Shown piece after piece: positions 6,883-13,385 of a stretch of 18,510 bases of DNA. Made by a program: the position numbers and the translations under genes. Under the pieces are notes generated by a model that was given only the letters and a program-made list of their open reading frames with translations, searched no databases and was not told the DNA's origin. Location of the stretch: contig DBQI01000002.1 in NCBI GenBank assembly GCA_002305165.1, forward strand, positions 58,348 through 76,857, read 5' to 3'. The DNA is from Armatimonadetes bacterium UBA1398. GTDB taxonomy: Bacteria; Armatimonadota; Zipacnadia; UBA1398. How positions within the stretch are numbered: the stretch's first letter is position 1; every line of letters begins with the position of its first letter.

Positions 6883-8088
6883 GTGGATCCGAGTGAGATG
6901 CTGGACGAGATGGCCAGCCCGGTGCTGGTCGCCGCGGCCGGGCTGGGCGGCATCATCTTCATCGCCTCGGTCGCGGGCATCTACTTTGACGCCCGTCGGC
7001 GGGTGGCGAAGGGAGAGGCGCTAGTCTGGGCGCTCGGGAACCTGATGGCTCAGCCCCTGGGCCTCCCGCTGTACCTGTGGCGAGCCTACCGCCACCCTGA
7101 CCGAATCCCCACACCAGGCACCGTGATGCCATGGGTCAGAGCTGCCACATTCGCCACTGCCTCCACCTGGGCCATGACGTTGGCGCTGATCCCGATGGCG
7201 GCCATTCTCTTCGCCGTCACTCAGGTCGATGGGGCATGGGGATCCTCACTGTGCGTTCTTATGGGGATCCAGGGCGTTACGTTCGCGCCGCTGATGATCG
7301 CGTGGACCTACCTCTTCCGAGCCGTGGTCGATCGGCGGCCGGCTACAAGCTTGGGCACTCCTCTATCGGCCGGACTCGCATTCGGCGCGAACCTCCTGGG
7401 CCTACTGGCCGGGGTAGCGTTGGTGGCCGCGGCCGCAGGCGCCATGTGGGCACTTGGGGCGGTTGAGCCGCGCTCGGCAGACCTGCATGCGGGCCTGCTG
7501 AGCGTGCTCGCGCTCTGTGTCCCCCTCTACCTCTCGGCGTTCTTCGAGGAGATCGTCCTGCGTGGCTACGTCCAGCGCAATCTGTACCTGGCCTGGGGCC
7601 ACACGCCGGCCGTCGCGGGCAGTGCGCTCTGCTTCGGACTCATGCACGCCATGAACCCCGGCATAGGCTGGACGGCCGTTGCGAACATCGTGTTGGTCGG
7701 CGTGCTGCTGAGTCTCACCGTCATCAGGACGAACAACCTCTGGGTGGCGACGGGGTTGCACTTCGGCTGGAACCTCACGATGGGGCCTGTCCTGGGACTG
7801 CCCGTGAGTGGAGTCAGCCTTGACTCGGTCTTTCGGCTCCAGCCCACAGGATCAGCTGGCTGGCTCGCCGGAGGGGAGTTCGGCCCCGAGGCGTCGCCCC
7901 TGGTGGCCGCGGTGCTCCTGGTCGGCATCGCCATCGCCTGCGTGGCTGTGTCCCGAGGCAGCCGTTGGCACGAGCCGCCCGATGTGGAGGCCGAGCGGCC
8001 GATAGCTGCTCCTTCGCCCGAGCCTACCGGCGTCGGCGACGTCGCGGGCTACGCGAACCGCCTGACGAGCCTACCCCCGGAGGAATGA
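6883..8088 (+). CDS. CPBP-family intramembrane metalloprotease
   Basis: Multi-pass membrane protein of 401 residues with the three CPBP/Abi (Rce1-like) motifs in order: FFEEIVLRG (residues 220-228, with the paired glutamates E222/E223 and R227), FGLMH (251-255) and HFGWN (293-297). These supply the catalytic glutamate and metal/water-coordinating residues of glutamate-type intramembrane proteases. The hydrophobic segments upstream (first about residues 12-32) form an extra N-terminal membrane region, so the protein is longer than minimal CPBP domains (200-300 residues). GTG 6883 is preceded by GGAGG just after the upstream stop (6871-6873), indicating co-translation with the TPR/membrane protein. 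The last 65 bp overlap the convergent radical SAM gene. The substrate is unknown; bacterial members act in prenyl-protein-like processing, bacteriocin immunity or signalling. Confidence 0.9.
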   Translation: MDPSEMLDEMASPVLVAAAGLGGIIFIASVAGIYFDARRRVAKGEALVWALGNLMAQPLGLPLYLWRAYRHPDRIPTPGTVMPWVRAATFATASTWAMTLALIPMAAILFAVTQVDGAWGSSLCVLMGIQGVTFAPLMIAWTYLFRAVVDRRPATSLGTPLSAGLAFGANLLGLLAGVALVAAAAGAMWALGAVEPRSADLHAGLLSVLALCVPLYLSAFFEEIVLRGYVQRNLYLAWGHTPAVAGSALCFGLMHAMNPGIGWTAVANIVLVGVLLSLTVIRTNNLWVATGLHFGWNLTMGPVLGLPVSGVSLDSVFRLQPTGSAGWLAGGEFGPEASPLVAAVLLVGIAIACVAVSRGSRWHEPPDVEAERPIAAPSPEPTGVGDVAGYANRLTSLPPEE

Positions 8089-9226
8089 GGGGCTCGCCCC
8101 GCACCGCGCGCCACCCGATCGCCTGGATCGTCTCGTAGGCATGCTCGAAGACGGCACGGTAGCCCTCGCAGAGCGCTGGGTCGCCGAAGGACCGTGAGAC
8201 CGGATCGAACCGACCCTTGGGACAGCCGCCGTAGCAGAGGCCCTGATACGGGCAGGTCGCGCACTTCTCTGGCGGGTTGAGCTTGGCACGGGCCAGCCTC
8301 CGGCACGGCTCCCGGCGAACCAGCTCTCCGATGGGGGTCTCCATGATGTTGCCCAAGCGGTAGTCCGGGTACACGAAGTGGTCGCAGGCATACACGTCGC
8401 CGTTCGCCTCCAACACCACCGCGTTGCCGCATGTGGGGCTGAAGACGCACAGCTCGGGAGGGCCGCCGGTGGCTCGCTGAGCGATGTTCTCGAACATCCG
8501 AACCGAGACAGTCCCCACGTGGTCGGGGTACCAGGCATCGAAGACCTCACACATGAACGCGCCGTACTCGGGCCCGCTGACCGAGTGTTCCGTGACTGCC
8601 CCACTGTCCTCGCGCTCGGTGCACGGGATGAACTGGGTCCACGTGACTCCCTGGTCCACCAGGTACCGGAACACGCGGCCTCCGTGCCGCACGTTCGCCT
8701 GGCTGACAACAACCAGGGCGTTGTACTCGACGCCGTAGCGCCTCAAGAGGCGGAGACCGCGCACCACGCGTTCGTGCGATGGTCTGCCCGAGTGGTCAAC
8801 CCGGTTGACATCGTGGAGCGAGGCGGGTCCGTCGATGCTGATCCCGACGAGGACCTGGTTCTCCTTCAGGAACCGACACCATTCCTCGTCTAGCAGTGTG
8901 CCGTTGGTCTGGATGGTGTTCATGCAGATGTAGCCCGGGGGAGTGTAGCGGCGCTGCACCTCCAAGGCCTTGCGGAAGAACTCGAGCCCTGCTAGCAGAG
9001 GCTCGCCGCCCTGCCAGGCGAAGATGGCGCGGCCGCCACTATCCTTGATCGTCTGCCGAGTGAATGTCTCGAGGACCGCGTCCGACATCACACGGTCAGA
9101 GGGATCCGGGTACATCTCCATGACGCGGCTGTAGTAGCAGTAATGGCAGGCTAAGTTGCAGAGGGCCGAGACAGGCTTTGTGATAACCGTGTAGGGGGCT
9201 GTCGACCGCGTCTCCCAGGCGCTCAT
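8024..9226 (-). CDS. Anaerobic sulfatase-maturating enzyme, radical SAM/SPASM
   Basis: Predicted to convert an active-site Cys or Ser of sulfatases to formylglycine in the cytoplasm. It is 400 residues long. The radical SAM cluster is C23-x3-C27-x2-C30 in CNLACHYCYY. The C-terminal SPASM region has eight cysteines: C260, C266, C281, C322, C325, C331, C335 and C353. From memory, this spacing (6, 15, 41, 3, 6, 4, 18) is the same as in the structurally known Clostridium perfringens enzyme, and an Asp follows the third one (D282), as for its catalytic base. The ATG at 9226 has GGAGGG about 5 nt upstream. It lies 39 nt downstream of the metalloprotease gene on the same strand. No sulfatase is in the window. 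The C-terminus is an Arg-rich tail (SPRRRRRR) encoded opposite the CPBP gene end. Confidence 0.92.
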   Translation of the reverse strand: MSAWETRSTAPYTVITKPVSALCNLACHYCYYSRVMEMYPDPSDRVMSDAVLETFTRQTIKDSGGRAIFAWQGGEPLLAGLEFFRKALEVQRRYTPPGYICMNTIQTNGTLLDEEWCRFLKENQVLVGISIDGPASLHDVNRVDHSGRPSHERVVRGLRLLRRYGVEYNALVVVSQANVRHGGRVFRYLVDQGVTWTQFIPCTEREDSGAVTEHSVSGPEYGAFMCEVFDAWYPDHVGTVSVRMFENIAQRATGGPPELCVFSPTCGNAVVLEANGDVYACDHFVYPDYRLGNIMETPIGELVRREPCRRLARAKLNPPEKCATCPYQGLCYGGCPKGRFDPVSRSFGDPALCEGYRAVFEHAYETIQAIGWRAVRGEPLIPPGVGSSGGSRSPRRRRRR

Positions 9227-9265
9227 GCGCCCTCCATCCTGTCAGGCCCCCTGCAGCCACGTCGA

Positions 9266-10501
9266 TCAGGGCCGTGCATGCGGTATGTCCCGTAGCATGA
9301 GGGCATCGTTCAGCTCCCTGATGTTGCTCTGCTCCCAGAGGCTCGGATCGCCCTCCAAGGCTGCCCGCAACGCACTCCGCGCCTCCTCGGGCTCGCCCTG
9401 GCGCAGAAGGGCATAGGCCAGATTGGCGTGGGTGTCCCAGAGGTTGGGCGCGTAACGCAGCGCCAGACGGCAGAGGCGTTCCCCCTCGTCGAAATCGTTC
9501 CTCTTCAGCGCCCGGTACGCCCGACGAGCGATCTGGTCCGCCGCCCCGTTGTGCTCGCCAGGGACCATGCTGTTCCGGGTGATCTCGGCCATCTCGACCA
9601 GCGTCCCCTCGCTGAGAGCACGCTCGCCCTCGGACAGGTTGGCCCTTCGCGTCAGTTGGAGGACCTGCCGGTTGGCGTCGTCGAGACGGGTGGGTATCTC
9701 GCCCACCAGCTTGGGAACCATGATGCTGTCAGGCTCAGGCGAGTGAAATGCGCCGAAGCAGTGGGCGATCTCGTGCGCGATGGTTACATGGTGGAACACT
9801 TCAGGCATGGGGGACGCCGGAGTCTCGAGCACAACGCAGTGGTCGGTCAACACGCGAGACAGCCCGCAGAGGTTCTGCGGCTGGGGATGGTCCTGAAGCA
9901 CCATGCCAAGGACGAAGCGTGCCCCCGTCTGCTCCATGACCTCGGCGACTTCGTGCCCTAGACCATTGAGCAGATCGACGATACTGGAGGCCGGGGCTCG
10001 GGGTTCCCACTCCTCCGCCGGAGCCGCTTCGACCAGGTCCAGCTGCAGTTCGTCCCATAGGATGTCCGCCGCTCCCCGGATGCGCTCGGAGGCGACGGTC
10101 CGCCAATCCTCGTGGTGCCTTCGGAAGCCGGGGTCGCACAGGGCAACCACCCGCATCCCGCAATCGGCGTCGATGGTAGGGCGTCTGACGGCGGGGCGCG
10201 CCATTGGCTCGAAACCGAGGGCCCCTTCTGGGTCCCTCGGGACCAAGGGCTGCAGGAGCGCCTCTGGCGGCTCTTCGTCGTTGGGCCGGCGCGACGTGAC
10301 GCGCGCCGAGATGGACGGGTCACCGGCCGTCGAGCTTGTTGTGGAGATGGTCTGACTGTCCACGATGGGGGGCAGAACACCGACCGCCATCAGTGCGGCG
10401 GCAACGGCTGCGCCGACAATGAGGCCCACAACGATTGTGACGAGGACCTTTGACCAGTGTCCGCGCAATGGACAGTCTCCCTCCACTTCCGCCGCTATCA
10501 C
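9266..10501 (-). CDS. Membrane-anchored matrixin-like zinc metalloprotease with C-terminal TPR-like repeats
   Basis: A 411-residue protein with a short basic N-tail, one membrane segment (about residues 19-43) and a low-complexity Ser/Thr linker, so the rest should be extracytoplasmic. The metzincin zinc site is HEIAHCFGAFH (H243, E244, H247, H253). It is followed by SPEPDSIMVP, with the Met-turn methionine M261 eight residues after the third histidine. That spacing matches matrixins (M10) better than astacins or archaemetzincins. Residues about 330-400 form TPR-like helices (ANLAYALLRQGEPEEARSALRAALEGDPS). I see no cysteine-switch propeptide. The GTG start at 10501 has GGAGGT 4 nt upstream. 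It is divergent from the kinase gene (83-bp spacer) and precedes the radical SAM gene in the same direction. Substrate unknown. Confidence 0.85.
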   Translation of the reverse strand: MIAAEVEGDCPLRGHWSKVLVTIVVGLIVGAAVAAALMAVGVLPPIVDSQTISTTSSTAGDPSISARVTSRRPNDEEPPEALLQPLVPRDPEGALGFEPMARPAVRRPTIDADCGMRVVALCDPGFRRHHEDWRTVASERIRGAADILWDELQLDLVEAAPAEEWEPRAPASSIVDLLNGLGHEVAEVMEQTGARFVLGMVLQDHPQPQNLCGLSRVLTDHCVVLETPASPMPEVFHHVTIAHEIAHCFGAFHSPEPDSIMVPKLVGEIPTRLDDANRQVLQLTRRANLSEGERALSEGTLVEMAEITRNSMVPGEHNGAADQIARRAYRALKRNDFDEGERLCRLALRYAPNLWDTHANLAYALLRQGEPEEARSALRAALEGDPSLWEQSNIRELNDALMLRDIPHARP

Positions 10502-10510
10502 GCCACCTCC

Positions 10511-10539
10511 ATGACGGCGCCGGCGTCATAGTGTACACT
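10511..10539 (+). promoter_or_regulatory. Candidate promoter for the kinase operon, with a palindrome at its -10 box
   Basis: ATGACG (10511-10516) and TACACT (10534-10539) are separated by 17 nt and each matches 4 of 6 consensus bases. The -10 box is the right half of a perfect 10-bp palindrome AGTGTACACT (10530-10539), which also offers TACACT to the opposite strand for the metalloprotease gene, though I see no good -35 box there. The palindrome could be an operator controlling both divergent genes. Confidence 0.35.
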
Positions 10540-10584
10540 GCATTCCCGGCCCGCAGTTCGCTTTCCTACTAGGGGCAGACGGCC

Positions 10585-11532
10585 ATGATGTTGCTCCAAG
10601 GGTGCTATCAGATCAGGCAAGAGATCTCATCTGGGATGGAAGTCGCCTATTTGGGGCTGGACACCCGACTGGGGCGACCTGTGTTCATCAAGGAGCTCGC
10701 CATCCCACACGACGCTGATGCTGCAGCGGTGGAGAGCATGACCCGCCGATTCCACTCCCAGGCCCTTACTGGGGCAATGGTTGACCACCCTCACGTTGTG
10801 AAAACCCTTGATGCGTTCGACGAGGATGGCCGGTCCTACATCGTCCTCGAGTTCGTCCGGGGGCGAGCGCTCACCGACGTGCTTTCGGAGCGAGGCCGCT
10901 TGCCGTTGACCGAAGCGGCGGAGATCACGTGCCAGATTCTGGACGCCCTCGACACCGCCGGAGAGGCCGGTGTGGTCCACGGGGACATCAAGCCCGCCAA
11001 TGTCCTGCTAACCGATGAGGGCAGGGTGAAGATCGTCGACTTCGGCATCGCTGTTGAGGAGGGGCAGAGGGCGCCTCAGCGGGCAGGCACGCCTAACTAC
11101 ATGGCGCCGGAGCAGCTGCGCGGAAAGCCCCTAGATCGTCGCGCCGACCTCTTCTCGGCCTCCGTCGTGCTCTATCACCTTGCCTCTGGCGAGCGGCCCT
11201 TCGCGGCGGATTCCGTGAAGGGCATCCTCGATCGTATCGAGTACGACGAGCCGCGGATGCCGTCCGACTGGTCGCCCGCGTTCTGTTCCGTGCTCCGGCG
11301 AGGACTGTCGAAGGAGCCCAGCGCCCGGTACCCATCGGCGCGCGCCATGCTGCACGATCTGCAGTCCGCGTGCCCCGAGACGGATCCCAGGCCCTCGACG
11401 GAGCGCAGCGACGCCATACTGGCCCTCGAATCTCGGCAGGCGTGGGAGCGCGGATTGGGGCTCGCACTCGGCGGAGCGAGCGCGGCCGTCGTCATCGGCC
11501 TGGTTCTGTTCACGAGGCTCAGCACAGGCTAG
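10585..11532 (+). CDS. Serine/threonine protein kinase, single C-terminal membrane anchor
   Basis: PknB-like (Hanks-type) kinase of 315 residues with the core catalytic residues: K36 (VFIKEL), catalytic loop HGDIKPANVLL with D134 and N139, D152 in DFG, activation segment GTPNYMAPEQ, and the DLFSASVVLYHLASGERPF helix. Departures are HGD in place of HRD and an atypical glycine loop (ISSGMEVAYLG around residues 14-24, one canonical Gly missing), so activity is likely but should not be assumed. A hydrophobic segment near residues 291-310 (LALGGASAAVVIGLVLF) ends six residues before the C-terminus, so there is no external sensor domain. ATG 10585 has AGGGG 9 nt upstream. The next gene, 103 bp on, is a PASTA pseudokinase that could supply the missing sensor. 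Confidence 0.92.
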   Translation: MMLLQGCYQIRQEISSGMEVAYLGLDTRLGRPVFIKELAIPHDADAAAVESMTRRFHSQALTGAMVDHPHVVKTLDAFDEDGRSYIVLEFVRGRALTDVLSERGRLPLTEAAEITCQILDALDTAGEAGVVHGDIKPANVLLTDEGRVKIVDFGIAVEEGQRAPQRAGTPNYMAPEQLRGKPLDRRADLFSASVVLYHLASGERPFAADSVKGILDRIEYDEPRMPSDWSPAFCSVLRRGLSKEPSARYPSARAMLHDLQSACPETDPRPSTERSDAILALESRQAWERGLGLALGGASAAVVIGLVLFTRLSTG

Positions 11533-11635
11533 GATAGTAGCCATCCTGGAAGGCAATCGACGGATCGACCTGAACATCACGAGAGCGGTGAACCCCGGCG
11601 CAAGGTTAGTCTCGTACGAGCTGCGCCAAGCGTAG
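11533..11635 (+). other. Spacer between kinase and pseudokinase genes
   Basis: 103 bp with no recognisable promoter, terminator or T-run. The pseudokinase gene is probably read from the kinase transcript. A stop-free frame of 33 codons ending at 11635 has no credible start codon and is not called a gene. Confidence 0.4.
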
Positions 11636-13342
11636 GTGCGTGATGGTGTGAACGAGGGAACGGGCGGTCTTGTCGCTGGCCGGTACCGCATCGGCGAGCG
11701 CATACGCGAGGGACGTGCCTTTCGGCTCCATGAGGGCACGGATGCAAACACGGGCGAACGGGTGAGAATCCGGTTCCTACGGTCCTACCTAGCTCGCGAA
11801 GCCGGCTTGCGTGAGGCCTTCCCGCGACTGGCCGACTCCCCCCCTCCCCCCTTGCCGGGATTGCTGAGGCTACTCGTAGTCGAGGACCTCGGGGATACCG
11901 TGGCGCTCGTTGAGGAAGCGCCCGAAGGTATCTGCCTCGCGGATCACCTGGACCGAGAGGTCGTTCTATCGCCCGCAGACGCCAACGGACTCGTCCGCCG
12001 CGCGGCGCGCATCGTCCAGAGCTGCCACGATCACGGTGTCATCCACGGGCTTATCTCCCCCCATGAGGTTTACGTGAACGCCGCGGGGGGACTGTATCTC
12101 GCGGGATGCGGCTACGCCGCGCCCTTCGAGGGCTTCGGCCTCCCTGGCGCCGAGGATAACCCCTATCTGGCCCCAGAGCAGCGCCGCGGCGAACCAGCCG
12201 TGCCGCAGTCCGACGTGTACGCTCTGGGTGTCATCCTTCTTGAGGCATTGACGGGCCGGCAGGCCACGCCCGAGTCGCTCCGGACGGGGGACTGGCGGCG
12301 AGGCGTCTCCAGCGCCATGCAGCCGGTGCTCGCGGCGGCGCTGGCGGAATCCCCTCACGGACGGTACATGAGCGCCGCAGCCTTCGCCGCGGCGCTCATG
12401 GCCCTCTCCGCCGAGGAGCCGGTGGCCACGCCATCCGAGGCTCCCAACGAGGTTGCGGCGACGCCGGCGGCCGCTCCGGCCGATGAGCGTGCTTCTCGGG
12501 AGCCTGCTCCGCGCAACCGCAAGACAGCGGCGATCCCAATGACGGCCTGGACGCGCACAGCCTCGTGCGTGATCGGCCTGATCTACGCCTCCATCATCCC
12601 CCTAAGCGTCGGGGTGCCCGTCTACTTGATCTACACGCGCTGGATGCGCAACGCGCCGGAGACGGTGACCGTTCCCGACTTCCAGGGAAGCCACCGTGAT
12701 CTCCAGGATGCGTTGGCGGACGCTGCAGGTCTTGGCCTTAGGCTCAGCGTGGTCGATGAGGTATACGACCCTGCTGTGGCCGAAAACGCCATCGCCTGGC
12801 AGAACCCAGCGCCCGGCAAGGTGGTCAAGGAAGGCTTCGAGATCGATGTCAAGATCAGCCGCGGCGCACGCCAAGTGCCCGTGCCGAATGTGGTGAATAC
12901 GAGCTTGGAGGAGGCTCAGCGGCAGATCGAGGAGGCCGGCCTGAGGCTTGGCGACGTTCAGAAGGGCCACAGCCGAACCTTCCCGCAGGATATCGTGTTC
13001 AGCCAGGCTCCCGAGCCCGGGTCTACCATTCCGGAGGACGGCCAGGTCAACCTCCTCACTAGCCTGGGTCCCGATCCGTCGGAGAACTGGGAGGGGCTCG
13101 ATGATCCCGCTGTGGCGTCCATGCCAGGCAGCGTGCGCTTCGAGGTGCCCTCCTCCGGGAATGAGGATCAGCCCCATCGTGTGCAGCTCAAGGTCTACGA
13201 CCAGAAGGGCAGTCGGGTCGTGTATGACCGGCTGCACATGCAAGGGGATACAGTGCGCGTGCCCTTCACAGTGATGGGCGAGGGGCGCGTCGAGGTGATC
13301 CACAATGGCGAGGTGGCCGAGACGAAACAGCTGCCGGAGTAG
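11636..13342 (+). CDS. PASTA-domain transmembrane protein with catalytically dead kinase domain
   Basis: A 568-residue PknB/StkP-like architecture: kinase fold (about 14-265), Ala/Pro-rich linker, one membrane segment (about 308-335), two PASTA repeats (about 345-413 and 414-484; VTVPDFQGS and VPVPNVVNTSLEEAQRQIEEAGL) and a C-terminal beta-rich domain (about 500-568). All catalytic positions are changed: the VAIK lysine is Arg (R46 in VRIRF), HRD is HGL (L139 for the catalytic Asp), the metal-binding Asn is replaced in SPHEVYV, and DFG is GCG (157-159). Structural parts persist (NPYLAPEQRRGE, SDVYALGVILLEALTG), so it looks like a maintained pseudokinase rather than decay. PASTA domains typically bind peptidoglycan fragments/lipid II. 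GTG 11636 has a weak site; GTG 11648 with AGGTG upstream is an alternative. It follows an intact kinase lacking a sensor. Confidence 0.93.
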   Translation: MRDGVNEGTGGLVAGRYRIGERIREGRAFRLHEGTDANTGERVRIRFLRSYLAREAGLREAFPRLADSPPPPLPGLLRLLVVEDLGDTVALVEEAPEGICLADHLDREVVLSPADANGLVRRAARIVQSCHDHGVIHGLISPHEVYVNAAGGLYLAGCGYAAPFEGFGLPGAEDNPYLAPEQRRGEPAVPQSDVYALGVILLEALTGRQATPESLRTGDWRRGVSSAMQPVLAAALAESPHGRYMSAAAFAAALMALSAEEPVATPSEAPNEVAATPAAAPADERASREPAPRNRKTAAIPMTAWTRTASCVIGLIYASIIPLSVGVPVYLIYTRWMRNAPETVTVPDFQGSHRDLQDALADAAGLGLRLSVVDEVYDPAVAENAIAWQNPAPGKVVKEGFEIDVKISRGARQVPVPNVVNTSLEEAQRQIEEAGLRLGDVQKGHSRTFPQDIVFSQAPEPGSTIPEDGQVNLLTSLGPDPSENWEGLDDPAVASMPGSVRFEVPSSGNEDQPHRVQLKVYDQKGSRVVYDRLHMQGDTVRVPFTVMGEGRVEVIHNGEVAETKQLPE

Positions 13343-13385
13343 TCAGCGGGCAGTACGCTGGCAGGCGAAGCGGTGACCTCGGCGT
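13343..13385. other. Convergent gap with a small hairpin
   Basis: 43 bp between two converging genes. CAGCG (13344-13348) and CGCTG (13356-13360) form a 5-bp stem with a 7-nt loop but no T-run on either side, so it is at best a weak transcription end. Confidence 0.25.

Noticed and set aside
8024..10501. Radical SAM plus protease as a RiPP (modified peptide) cluster
   Set aside because: No short precursor-peptide gene or recognition domain was seen nearby, and the cysteine spacing fits a sulfatase maturase much better.
11537..11635. 33-codon stop-free frame between kinase and pseudokinase with protein-like composition
   Set aside because: No usable start codon with a ribosome binding site, and upstream it merges into an out-of-frame reading of the kinase gene; most likely chance.
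12602..13303. 233-codon minus-strand open frame
   Set aside because: Antisense to the PASTA region; no domain or ribosome binding site supports it.
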